NCBI RefSeq assembly: GCF_004784465.1
Contig: NZ_SRRU01000018.1
Span: forward strand, 1-60,102
Direction of reading: 5' to 3'
DNA length: 60,102 nucleotides
Origin: Streptomyces griseoluteus
GTDB lineage: Bacteria; Actinomycetota; Actinomycetes; Streptomycetales; Streptomycetaceae
Under the pieces are notes generated by a model that saw only the letters and a program-made list of their open reading frames with translations, ran no database searches and was not told where the DNA came from. The position numbers and the translations under genes were made by a program. Shown piece by piece: positions 17,601 through 26,466 of this stretch (positions within the stretch are counted from its first letter, which is position 1; the number at the start of each line of letters is the position of its first letter).

Positions 17601-20600
17601 CGGCTCCGGACAGGCGGGCGGCTTCTACACCCCGTCCATCTACGTCGGCACCGACGGCAAGCTGAACGCCGAGTTCTGGTACAGCGGCGGCATCAACCCG
17701 ATCGTCTCCTCCGCCTCCGTGGCCGACGGCCGCTGGCACCACGTCGTGCTCTCCGCCGCGGGCAACTCGCAGTCCCTCTACCTGGACAACACCAAGGTCG
17801 GCTCGCGCACCGGCACCATCTCCATCCAGAGCGCGGTCGCCTTCGGCAAGAACCAGTCCTTCAACTACCTGGGCACCGGCTTCCTCGGCGGCTCCTGGCC
17901 CGACGAGCCGCACTACTCGGCCACCGAGAAGGACGGCTACGCCACCTACTTCAACGGCTCCATCGCGGATGTCGGCTGGTACAGCCGCCCGCTGGTCGCC
18001 GCCGACGTCAACTCGCTCTACACGTACGGCACGCACAGCACGAGCCTGCTCACCTCCGTCAAGCGGCCGTCCGGCAAGACGTTCGCGACGATGACGTACG
18101 ACCCGAACACCACGGCGCTCACCCAGCTCACCGACGAGAACGGCGGCACGTGGGCGATGGGCACGCCCACCGTCACCGGGTCCAGCGACACCTACCGCGG
18201 CGCGGTCCTCGGCGGCGCCCCCTCCGAGTACTTCCGCCTCGGCGAGGCCGCGGGCGCGGCCACGGCCGTGGACCAGGTGCGCGGCGGCAACGGCACGTAC
18301 AACGCGGTGACGCTCGGCGGCGCCGGTCCCTTCAGCGACCAGAAGTCGGCCGCCTTCAACGGAACCAGCTCACTTCTGACACTGCCGAGCGGGTCCATAC
18401 CCGGCTCGGGCGCCGAGACCGCGAGCATGTGGTTCAAGACGACCACCGCGAACGGCGTCCTGCTCAGCGCGAGCAGGGACCCGCTGAGCAACGGCACCAC
18501 CCCGACCGGCTACACACCCGTCCTGTACGTGGGCAGCAGCGGCAAGCTGTACGGCGAGTACTGGTTCTCCACCGGCTCGGACAACCCGCTGGTCTCCTCG
18601 GCGGCCGTTACCGACGGCAAGTGGCACCACGTGGTGCTCTCCACCAGCGCCACCAGCCAGACGCTCTACCTCGACGGCGCCCTGGTCGGCACCCAGACCG
18701 GCACCGCGGCGATGTCCAACCAGCCGTACACGTACGTCGGCGGTGGCTTCGTCGGCGGCTACTGGCCTGACGAGTCGCACCACAGCACGACCGACAACGC
18801 CGGCTACGCCAGCTACTTCAAGGGCTCGATCGCCGAGGTCTCCCTCTTCCGCTCGCAGCTGTCCGCCGCGGACGTCGCCCAGCAGTTCGAGGCCGCGCAG
18901 AACTCCACCGGCCTGCTGCCCGTGGAGACGGTCCAGGTCACCACGCCGACCACGGCGACGCTCAAGTACACGTACGACGTCACCAACAACAACCGCGCGC
19001 TCACCGAGACCGACGCGCTCGGCAACAAGACCAGCTTCGGCTACGACACGGCCGGCTTCGAGCACACGGTCACCGACCCCAACGGGGCGATGACCATCAC
19101 CGGTCACGACGTCCGCGGCAACGTGGTCTCCTCCACGTCCTGCCAGGATCAGGCCGCGAACAAGTGCAACACCGAGTACTACACGTACTACCCGGACGAC
19201 ACCACGGCCCAGCTGACCACCGCCGACCCGCGCAACGACCAGCTGCTGACCGAGCGGGACGGCCGCTCGGCGTCCGCGACCGACAACACCTACCTGACGT
19301 CCTACACGTACGACTCGGCGGGCAACCAGACGGCCATCACCGGCCCCGCCGTGCCCGGCTTCCCGAACGGCCGCACCACCTCGACCGTCTACAGCGACGG
19401 CACGGCCACCTATCCGGCGTCCGGCGGCGGCGTGGTCCCCAAGGGCCTGCCGGTGAAGACGACCACCCCGGGCGGCGCCGTCAACCAGGTGGCGTACTCC
19501 AGCAACGGTGACGTGGCCTCCACCACCGACGCCATCGGCCTGGTCACCACCTACGCCTACGACGGTCTCGGCCAGGTCACCAGCCAGAAGGTCGTCTCCG
19601 ACACCTACCCGGCCGGCCTGGTCACCACCTACAAGTACGACGCCGCGGGCCAGGTGATCGAGGAGCACGACCCGCAGCTCACCGACCGCGTCACCGGCGC
19701 CGTCCACGCCGCCGTCACCACCTCGGTCTACGACGAGGACGGCAACGTCACCTCGCAGGCCGTGTCCGACGGCAGCGGCGGCGACCACGCGCGCAACCAG
19801 ACCTGGACCTACGACGCCTACGACCGCGTCGCCACCGAGGCCGACGCCAACGCGGCCGAGGGCGCGGTCAACGGCAACACCACGACGTACACCTACGACA
19901 CCTCCGGCAACAAGACCAAGGAGGTGACGACCGCCGGCAACGAGACCCGCTACACCTACGACGCCGAGGGCAACCTGCTCACCCAGGGCCTGATGTACAC
20001 AGGTGACCCGGTCAGCCCGCAGCCGGCGACCCTGCTCACCGAGTCCTCGCGGGCGTACGACCCGGCCGGACGGCTCGCGTCGATCACCGACGCGATGGGC
20101 AACACCACGGCGTACACGTACACCGACGACGGTCTGACCGCGACGGTGAAGCGCACCAGCGCCGATGGCAAGAGCACCTACACGCTGGAGTCGGACGTCT
20201 ACGACGCGGCCGGCAACCTCACGCAGGCCACGTCGGACAACGGCGAGACGGTCACCAAGTACACCGTCGACGCCGCTTCCCGCACCTCGTCCACCGAGCT
20301 GGACCCGACCGGCGTGGACCGCGTCTCCACGGTGTCGTACACCCCGGACGACCAGGTCGCCTCGGAGAACGACCACGACGCCTCGGGCTACGACCGCACC
20401 ACCACCAACACCTACGACGACATGGGCAACCTGCTCAGCGAGACGCTGTACGGGGACGCCTCGGGTCACCCGGCGGGCTGGTGGAAGCTGAACCAGAACT
20501 CCGGCACCTCGGTCACCGACGCCTCCGGCACGGGCAACACCGCGCAGGCAACCGGCGTCACCTGGAGCGACGACGCCGCGAACTTCGCCGGCACCTCCGG

Positions 20601-23600
20601 CCAGCAGATCGCCACCAACGGGCCGGTGCTCGACACCACCGCGTCGTACACCGTCTCGGCGTGGGTGAAGATGGGCTCGCTGCCGACCCACAACGCGACG
20701 GTCGTCGCGCAGACCGGTACCACCAACAGCGCGTTCATGCTCCAGTACAACTACGCGCACGCCGGCGCGCCGCTGTGGAGCATGGAACAGACGAGCACCG
20801 ACGCCGCAGGTGCCACGTTCCCCTCGGCCTACTCGACCGCCGTCCCCGCCTCCGGGGCCTGGACGCACCTGGTCGGTGTCTTCGACGCGAGCACCGGCTC
20901 CATCAAGATCTACGTCAACGGCTCCCTGTCCGGCTCGGGCACCAACGCCACCCCGTGGAGCGCCACCGGCCCCCTGACCATAGGCCAGACCAAGTACGCG
21001 GGCGGCTCGACCGACCTGCTGCCCGGCGCGGTCTCCAACACGCAGGTCTACCAGCGTGCCCTGTCCGCCACCGAGGTCTCCTCGCTCTACGGCAAGGGCC
21101 ACAGCGGCGGCACGGTCGGCTCCTCCGACGAGCAGAAGACGACCTACGCCTACGACAAGCGCGGTCTGCCGAAGTCCATGACGGACGCGGAGAACAACAC
21201 CACCGACTACGCCTACGACGAGGCGGGCAATCTCGCGGTCACCACCGCGCCTGCCGTCCAGGCGGAGCCGGACGGCACCAACCCCGCCACCGTGCGCCCG
21301 GTCACCACCAGCGGCTTCAACACCTTCGGCGAGGCCGTCGAGGAGCAGGACCCGAGCGGCCTGGTCACCACCACGGTGTACGACGCGGAGGGCAACAAGG
21401 TCTCCGAGACCCTGCCGCCCTACACCCCGGCGGGCGGCTCCCAGCCCAACGCCGGCACCACGGTGTGGACGTACGACAGCGAGGGCAACCAGACGTCGGT
21501 GACGACGCCGGGCGGTAAGACAACGTCGTACCTGTACGACCAGCTCGGCGATGTCGCACAGGTCACCGCACCGGACCTGACCAAGACGCACGCCGTCTAC
21601 GACGCCAATGGCGAGCAGCTCTCGGCGACGGACGCCTCCGGCGCGCAGAGCCAGGCCACGTACGACTTCATGGGCCGCCCGCTCACGCAGACGACCCTGG
21701 AGCGCTACCCGTCGACGCGGACGCTGACGGCGACCACGTCCTACGCGGTCACCACCGGCAACCCCTACGGCGCGCACGCCTCGTCGACCACCTCGCCGGG
21801 CGGCGTGAGCAACTCGTACGGCTACAACCGGGCCGGTGACATCACCTCGGTGACGGACGGGGCGGGCAACACCACCCGCTACGCGTACGACTTCGAGGGC
21901 AACCGGAACAAGACCACGCTGCCGGACAACACGTACTCGACGACCGACTACAACGCCGACGGCGACCCGATCACGACGCGCTCCTACGACGCGTCAGGTA
22001 CCAAGCTGTGGGAGACCTCGCAGAGTTACGACGGCGTCGGCAACATGACCGCGGCGACGGACGCGCGCGGCCACACCAGCCAGTTCACCTACGACGCGGC
22101 CGGCACGATCACGCAGGAGGTCCAGCCGGTCGACGCGACGACGTCGATCACCACGACCTTCGGCTACGACGCGTCCGGCAACCGCACCCGCTTCACCGAC
22201 GGCCGCGGCAACTCCTGGCGCTACACCTACACGCCGTGGGGCCAGCAGGAGAAGGTGATCGAGCCGACGACCGCCCAGTACACCTCGGCGGCCGACACCA
22301 CGACGACCTTCGCCTACGACGCGGACGGCCAGACCACGAACGTGACGATGCCGGGCGGCGTCACGACGGCGATGACATACGACGTCAACGGCCAGCTGAA
22401 GTCGATGACCGGCGCGGGCGCCGATGCGGCGACGGCCAGGCGGAGCTTCACCTACGACTCGATCGGACGTGTGCTCACGGCCGACACGGACGAGGCGGGC
22501 ATCGCGGGCGCGGACGACCACCAGGCGGCCACGCATGATGCGTTCACCTATGACGACCGCAGCGACCTGCTGACGACGTCGGGCGCCTCGGGCACGTCCA
22601 GCTTCGCCTACAACAACGACGGCGCGATGACCTCGCGCACGGACGCCGCGGGCACGACGAGCTACGGCTACGACACGGCCGGCCGCCTGTCGTCCCTGAA
22701 CGACGCGGCGACGGGCACCCAGCTGACGTACACCTATGGCCAGTTGAACGAGCTGCGGTCGATGAAGTACGGCGCGACCGGCCAGACCCGCACGTTCGGC
22801 TACAACTCCGAGCACGAGCTGACCAGCGACACGCTGGTCCAGGGCGCGTCGACACTGGCGAGCTTCGCCTACGGCTACGACGACGACGGCAACCTGACGT
22901 CGAAGACGACGACGGGTGTGTCGGGCGCGTCGGCGAACACGTACGGCTACGACTGGGCGAACCGCCTCACGTCGTGGAACGACGGTACGAAGACGACGAC
23001 GTACGGCTACGACGCCTCGGGCAACCGCATCCGCAACGGCGCGGACGTGTACACCTACGACGAGCGTGACCAGCTCACGTCCGACGGCACCAAGACGTAC
23101 TCCTACTCGGCGCGCGGCATGATGACGCAGGAGTCGTCGGCCGGCGGCGGCACGGTGGCGTACAAGACGGACGCCTTCGGCGCCCAGATCGTGGCGGGCA
23201 CCCAGTCCTACACGCTGGACGCGATGGGCCGGAACGTGTCCGACAAGGACACGTCGGACGGCTCCACGAGGACGTTCGCGTACTCGGGCGCGGACAACAC
23301 GATCGCGTCGGACGGCGACAACACCTACACGTACGACCCGGCGGGCGGCGTCGTCGGCATCAAGCCGGGCGGCAGCGGCGGGGTGCTGGCTCTCACCGAC
23401 CAGCACAGCGACGTGGTGGGCACGTTCACCTCGGGCGCGACGGCGCTTGCGGGTTCGGCGTCGTACGACCCGCTGGGCAAGGTGCTCTCGACGAGCTCGC
23501 TGACCGGCCACTTCGGCTTCCAGTCGGGCTGGACGGAGCCGGGTTCGGGTGACGTCGGTACGGCGTCGCGCTGGTACAACCCGGACACCGGGCAGTTCCG

Positions 23601-25686
23601 CAACAAGGACAGCATCTCGCTGAACCCGGTGCCGAACTCGGTCTCGGCGAACCCGTTCGCCTACGTCAACGACAACCCGCTGGCGGGCACGGACGAGTCC
23701 GGCAACTGCTCCTGGTACGACGTGGTGTGCGGCGCGAAGAAGGCCGCCCATCATGTGGCCCACGCGGTGAAGCATGTGGCGCACCGGGTCTACCACGCGG
23801 CCAAGCACGCGGCCCGCAAGGTCGTCCACGCGGTGAAGCACGCTGCCCGCAAGGTGGTTCACCATGTGCGGGACGTCTACCGGGCCACGGTCCGGGTGGT
23901 GCACCGCGTGTACCACTACACGGTCCGGCACGTCAGACGCGCGTATCACCGGGTGGTGCATGCGGTCCATTCCGCCTACCACAAGGTCTCGCACGCGGTG
24001 CATCGCGTGGTCCACGCGGTGAAGAAGGCGGCGCACAAGGTCGCGCACGCGGTGAAGAAGGCCGCGCACGCGGTCGCCCACGCGGCGAGGACGGCGTACC
24101 ACGCCACGGTCAAGGCCGTGAAGTCGGCGGCGAAGTACGCCAAGCACCACGCGGCGGCGATCACTTCGTTCGTGGTCTCCACGGCGGTGTTCGCGGGCTG
24201 TGAGGCCCTGACGGCGGGTGTCGGTTCCATCGGCTGCGCGGCGGCCGCGGGCGCGGCGGGTTCCCTGGTGGAACAGGGCTTCGCGTGTGCGGAGAACGGC
24301 GGTGACGACTGCAGCGCGGGCGCGTTCGCGGGTGCCGCGGTGACCGGCGCGGTCGCCGGCGCCGTGGGCGGCATCCTCGGCAAGATAGGTGGCTCCTTGC
24401 TGGCCAAGGCCGCGCCGAAGGCGATGAAGGTTGTCGGCGGGCTGTTCGGCAAGGGCGCCGCGGAGGCCGAGGAGACAGCAGCCGCGGACGCTACGGAGGC
24501 GGCGGCTTCACGGGCGGAGTCGGAGGGGGCGGGGACCAGAGCTCAGTCGCACTCGGATGACGCCGGACCGAGTTGCCGAATCGGTGGCCCGCACAGCTTC
24601 ACCGGGGCCACCCGGGTGCTGATGGCCGACGGCACGACGAAGGCCATCGACCAGGTCAAGGTCGGCGACACGATCGCCAACTCGGTACCGGGCGCGAAGG
24701 GCCCGGAGGCGCACAAGGTCACCGACGTGATCGTGACGCGCACCGACCGGGACTTCGTGGACGTGACCGTCAAGGAGACCGGCAAGCCCACCACCAAGCG
24801 TTCGGTGAAGGACGGTGCCAAGTCCCTGGCCAAGAAGGCCGCCCGCAAGGCGGCGTTCGGCCTGGCGGCCTCGGCGGCGGTGCTCGGTGCCCTCTCGGCC
24901 GGCCACGGTCACGGCAACGCGCACGAGCCGGCGACGGCACCGGTGGCGGCGGTCAGCACGACCACCCACGACGCCCACCTGACGACGACCTTCCACCACC
25001 CCTTCTACGACGAGACCCAGTCGGCCTTCGTCGAGGCCAAGGACCTCACGCCGGGCGACGTCCTCCAGACCCCGACCGGCACGACTGAGGTCACCGGTGT
25101 CCGCCTGTACCACGCGAACACCGTCACCTACGACCTCACCATCGGAACCCTCCACACGTACTATGTGGAAGCTGGGACCACACCAGTCCTGGTGCACAAC
25201 TGCGGCACTGGGACCGGACCTGGCGGTCCCGCCCTGGAGGGAGACCCGTATAGCCCTGAAGCGGTAGCAGCTCGAAGCTCGCTGAACCGGAGTTACTACA
25301 GGCTCCAGGACGCCACAAATCGTGCTGCGGGACGCAGCGTGGAGGAGTTCCGGGCTTCGTTGTCAGAAGCCCAGCTGAAGGCTGGTAGCGAAAACGTGGG
25401 ACGGGCCTACCAACACCTCGGCACGAGCATTGAGTCGGCAGTTGCCAATGATCCGGCGGTCCTCGCAGATTCCAGTATCACGCACCTTGGAAATTCGATG
25501 CGCGGCCGGGCGGTCCCTGACTTCCAAATAGAAACCGCCAATGGGCCATTCAATGTCGATATCACTGGTGGCAGCAAGACGTCGATTGCCGACCACCTGA
25601 AGCGCTCGTACCTTGAACGGGAAAACATCTTGGACTATCAGACGATTCCGTTCTACAAGGTTAAGCAAATTTTCAACATTCCGTAG
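14638..25686 (+). CDS. Giant secreted Rhs/YD-repeat polymorphic toxin with HINT domain
   Basis: 3,682 residues from GTG 14638. Order: signal peptide (cleavage near AFA-EG, residue ~40); a DNRLRE-like domain (~360-540); Fn3-like segment; an Rhs N-terminal region (DIERAYNSRDP); LamG-like domains at ~890-1120, 1185-1415 and 1940-2160; YD repeats between and after them; the Rhs core end (RWYNPDTGQFRNKDSISLNP, ~2970); a His-rich 11-residue repeat (3042-3173); a Gly/Ala-rich hydrophobic stretch (3174-3270); a HINT domain ending LVHNC (~3521); and a 161-residue toxin tip. Rhs repeats form a cocoon that encloses the tip; HINT releases it. The tip has VPDFQIE and FNVDITGG, weakly like a PD-(D/E)xK nuclease. 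Secretion by Sec is implied. The tip is less GC-rich than the body, as for swapped cassettes. Confidence 0.9.
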   Translation: MLPSRPLNHRRRMHRVMRGVAVLVLASFAVMLTTDQAFAEGLELSRIELPGASASAWASWFTDPHWGKLPHQRSGTAAHHRHHVSAEATAAHRGKGHAPGKGRGELPAYHAHSPSVKKGRSAGAVGFNAKTSKRNATKSSRTETVYDNADGSVTRRLSQTPVNYQVAKGRWAPIDVDVRAGPDGRWHEKANSVAVDFAAKATDADLASLAPDEEHRVSYALKGAAPVQGTAAGSTVTYKEVLDSTDLRLAPTATGVKESVVLRSADADNTWTFPLDLKGLRPVQRSTGWIDLQSPAGKTVERIPPAYAWDAKVNRRSGDPATTRDVTTELVHDKDGYALEVTLDSGWLHSSERAFPVTVDPTVQDGWTTTYAESGYAATDRSYEQTIKVGSYDSGTHSANSFVNHWDTAWDGSNATVTSASLHLFDTWAATCTAERFDVALVTSAWTPEGVTTYPGPSKGSSIGNLTPSVPNACANTAGDRAVGDWVTVPLSTSAIQGWFSGATDDNGLAVYAATTDTLHWKQFGSFNDPGKGPWIDVTYTGNTAPQLYEQFPADNAVVNTTTPTFTAWAGGANSTSGSNNQYLFQVYDGSGTKVADSGLVATGSWTAPTNKLAWGKNYTWTVKAYDSATNLYSPATTYALSVQVPQAVITSGLSQNSSDHGFDASIGNYTTSDTDASISTVGPSLDIERAYNSRDPRWTGAFGSGWSSIFDSRATEQYTAAGAVSSVSVTYPDGSQVGYGKNSDGTFTPGGGRFATFKSVTDGYTLTDKDDTVYTFTQSLGSGGYGLTTVTDANGRSVNLTWTSGHVSKMTSAVSNRSLSLTWSTPSGAQAAHVATVVTDPVTPGDSATVQTWTYGYTGDQLTKVCSPLSATKCTVYGYTTGSGYQNAALDLDPHTFWPLSETSGTTAKDAILGNEGTTNATYENVTLGQTGPLTGSSAKAAGFNGTSSDISLPKNLGNDTDSGAISLWFKTSAGPGVLYSYASQPIGSGQAGGFYTPSIYVGTDGKLNAEFWYSGGINPIVSSASVADGRWHHVVLSAAGNSQSLYLDNTKVGSRTGTISIQSAVAFGKNQSFNYLGTGFLGGSWPDEPHYSATEKDGYATYFNGSIADVGWYSRPLVAADVNSLYTYGTHSTSLLTSVKRPSGKTFATMTYDPNTTALTQLTDENGGTWAMGTPTVTGSSDTYRGAVLGGAPSEYFRLGEAAGAATAVDQVRGGNGTYNAVTLGGAGPFSDQKSAAFNGTSSLLTLPSGSIPGSGAETASMWFKTTTANGVLLSASRDPLSNGTTPTGYTPVLYVGSSGKLYGEYWFSTGSDNPLVSSAAVTDGKWHHVVLSTSATSQTLYLDGALVGTQTGTAAMSNQPYTYVGGGFVGGYWPDESHHSTTDNAGYASYFKGSIAEVSLFRSQLSAADVAQQFEAAQNSTGLLPVETVQVTTPTTATLKYTYDVTNNNRALTETDALGNKTSFGYDTAGFEHTVTDPNGAMTITGHDVRGNVVSSTSCQDQAANKCNTEYYTYYPDDTTAQLTTADPRNDQLLTERDGRSASATDNTYLTSYTYDSAGNQTAITGPAVPGFPNGRTTSTVYSDGTATYPASGGGVVPKGLPVKTTTPGGAVNQVAYSSNGDVASTTDAIGLVTTYAYDGLGQVTSQKVVSDTYPAGLVTTYKYDAAGQVIEEHDPQLTDRVTGAVHAAVTTSVYDEDGNVTSQAVSDGSGGDHARNQTWTYDAYDRVATEADANAAEGAVNGNTTTYTYDTSGNKTKEVTTAGNETRYTYDAEGNLLTQGLMYTGDPVSPQPATLLTESSRAYDPAGRLASITDAMGNTTAYTYTDDGLTATVKRTSADGKSTYTLESDVYDAAGNLTQATSDNGETVTKYTVDAASRTSSTELDPTGVDRVSTVSYTPDDQVASENDHDASGYDRTTTNTYDDMGNLLSETLYGDASGHPAGWWKLNQNSGTSVTDASGTGNTAQATGVTWSDDAANFAGTSGQQIATNGPVLDTTASYTVSAWVKMGSLPTHNATVVAQTGTTNSAFMLQYNYAHAGAPLWSMEQTSTDAAGATFPSAYSTAVPASGAWTHLVGVFDASTGSIKIYVNGSLSGSGTNATPWSATGPLTIGQTKYAGGSTDLLPGAVSNTQVYQRALSATEVSSLYGKGHSGGTVGSSDEQKTTYAYDKRGLPKSMTDAENNTTDYAYDEAGNLAVTTAPAVQAEPDGTNPATVRPVTTSGFNTFGEAVEEQDPSGLVTTTVYDAEGNKVSETLPPYTPAGGSQPNAGTTVWTYDSEGNQTSVTTPGGKTTSYLYDQLGDVAQVTAPDLTKTHAVYDANGEQLSATDASGAQSQATYDFMGRPLTQTTLERYPSTRTLTATTSYAVTTGNPYGAHASSTTSPGGVSNSYGYNRAGDITSVTDGAGNTTRYAYDFEGNRNKTTLPDNTYSTTDYNADGDPITTRSYDASGTKLWETSQSYDGVGNMTAATDARGHTSQFTYDAAGTITQEVQPVDATTSITTTFGYDASGNRTRFTDGRGNSWRYTYTPWGQQEKVIEPTTAQYTSAADTTTTFAYDADGQTTNVTMPGGVTTAMTYDVNGQLKSMTGAGADAATARRSFTYDSIGRVLTADTDEAGIAGADDHQAATHDAFTYDDRSDLLTTSGASGTSSFAYNNDGAMTSRTDAAGTTSYGYDTAGRLSSLNDAATGTQLTYTYGQLNELRSMKYGATGQTRTFGYNSEHELTSDTLVQGASTLASFAYGYDDDGNLTSKTTTGVSGASANTYGYDWANRLTSWNDGTKTTTYGYDASGNRIRNGADVYTYDERDQLTSDGTKTYSYSARGMMTQESSAGGGTVAYKTDAFGAQIVAGTQSYTLDAMGRNVSDKDTSDGSTRTFAYSGADNTIASDGDNTYTYDPAGGVVGIKPGGSGGVLALTDQHSDVVGTFTSGATALAGSASYDPLGKVLSTSSLTGHFGFQSGWTEPGSGDVGTASRWYNPDTGQFRNKDSISLNPVPNSVSANPFAYVNDNPLAGTDESGNCSWYDVVCGAKKAAHHVAHAVKHVAHRVYHAAKHAARKVVHAVKHAARKVVHHVRDVYRATVRVVHRVYHYTVRHVRRAYHRVVHAVHSAYHKVSHAVHRVVHAVKKAAHKVAHAVKKAAHAVAHAARTAYHATVKAVKSAAKYAKHHAAAITSFVVSTAVFAGCEALTAGVGSIGCAAAAGAAGSLVEQGFACAENGGDDCSAGAFAGAAVTGAVAGAVGGILGKIGGSLLAKAAPKAMKVVGGLFGKGAAEAEETAAADATEAAASRAESEGAGTRAQSHSDDAGPSCRIGGPHSFTGATRVLMADGTTKAIDQVKVGDTIANSVPGAKGPEAHKVTDVIVTRTDRDFVDVTVKETGKPTTKRSVKDGAKSLAKKAARKAAFGLAASAAVLGALSAGHGHGNAHEPATAPVAAVSTTTHDAHLTTTFHHPFYDETQSAFVEAKDLTPGDVLQTPTGTTEVTGVRLYHANTVTYDLTIGTLHTYYVEAGTTPVLVHNCGTGTGPGGPALEGDPYSPEAVAARSSLNRSYYRLQDATNRAAGRSVEEFRASLSEAQLKAGSENVGRAYQHLGTSIESAVANDPAVLADSSITHLGNSMRGRAVPDFQIETANGPFNVDITGGSKTSIADHLKRSYLERENILDYQTIPFYKVKQIFNIP
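23761..24156 (+). repeat. Twelve 11-residue (33-base) repeats in the toxin linker
   Basis: The translation falls into twelve 11-residue units without gaps, for example HAVKHVAHRVY, HAAKHAARKVV, HAVKHAARKVV and KAAHKVAHAVK. Small hydrophobic residues occupy fixed positions and His, Lys or Arg the rest. The same repeat recurs in the partial copy from 27721. Confidence 0.9.
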
Positions 25687-25695
25687 GAAGAGCAG

Positions 25696-26364
25696 GTGGT
25701 GGGTGTGGCTGCGAGCACAGTCGTTGGGCCAAGGAAGATTGTCAACGCCGATGTGGACCTTTCAGGGTTCGACTTGGATGGAGTCGAGTTCCGAGGCTGT
25801 GCGATCGCCCAGTTCGAACACCCGCTCGGTATGGTTGTGCGCGCCGGGAAGCTGAGGCGCTGCAAGGCTGTCGGCTGCTCTGTGCATGGGGTGAGGTTCG
25901 AGGAAATTCTCGCCGAGAATCTCACCTTTTCGAAACTGACCGAGTTTGCGGCTTGCGCATTTCGCCATGTGGAGCTGAAGGGGAGAATCGGCCCGTTTAT
26001 TACGACGCCTGCGCATTATTCGCTTCCTGCTGATGCGGCCCAGGCTTTCAGGGATTCCCTGGTGGAGTACTATCGGGATGTCGATTGGGCGTTGGATATC
26101 TCTGCTGCCGAATTCTCGGACGCCTCCATCTATATGGTTCCAGGAGATCTCGTCAAGAGGGATGAGGACACGCAGTTCTTGCTGCGCCGATCGGCCTTCG
26201 AGAGCTTTGCCGACCCTCTTCCTGCGGTTGCAGAAATTTATCGAGGACGGTTCTCGCTGACGCCATTCGACTCGTACGTGGCGATCGCTCCAGTGCGTTC
26301 CAAGAATTTCAAAGAGATTCGAGACGGCCTGATGGAACTTAAGCGTATGGGCTTGGCTGAATAG
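25696..26364 (+). CDS. Probable immunity protein for the Rhs toxin
   Basis: The 222-residue protein begins at GTG 25696, ten bases after the toxin stop, with GGAAG upstream. It has no signal peptide or membrane helix, so it should stay in the cytoplasm. The N-terminal half has short beta repeats (ADVDLSGFDLDGVEFRGCAI, later CSVHGVRFEEILAENLTF) that resemble a pentapeptide-type right-handed helix; the C-terminal half is alpha/beta. It is less GC-rich than the surroundings, matching the toxin tip, so both probably moved as one cassette. Immunity is inferred from location; I know no named family for it. Confidence 0.75.
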   Translation: MVGVAASTVVGPRKIVNADVDLSGFDLDGVEFRGCAIAQFEHPLGMVVRAGKLRRCKAVGCSVHGVRFEEILAENLTFSKLTEFAACAFRHVELKGRIGPFITTPAHYSLPADAAQAFRDSLVEYYRDVDWALDISAAEFSDASIYMVPGDLVKRDEDTQFLLRRSAFESFADPLPAVAEIYRGRFSLTPFDSYVAIAPVRSKNFKEIRDGLMELKRMGLAE

Positions 26365-26421
26365 CCCACCGGGTATCGCGGTACCACCAGCTCCCATGGC
26401 GAGCTGAAGACCCCAGGGGTG

Positions 26422-26455
26422 AACGTGGCCCGCCAGTTACCTGGCGGGCCACGTT
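26422..26455. terminator. Bidirectional hairpin terminator between convergent genes
   Basis: A perfect 15-bp stem (AACGTGGCCCGCCAG and its complement) with a four-base TTAC loop sits between the immunity gene and the convergent gene ending at 26467. Confidence 0.92.
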
Positions 26456-26466
26456 GCGTCAGCGGA

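Noticed and set aside
14584..24150. Three very long frames antisense to the Rhs gene (about 910, 1,130 and 720 codons).
   Set aside because: They arise from GC-rich third positions opposite the toxin. Their translations are Gly/Val/Arg low-complexity without domains.
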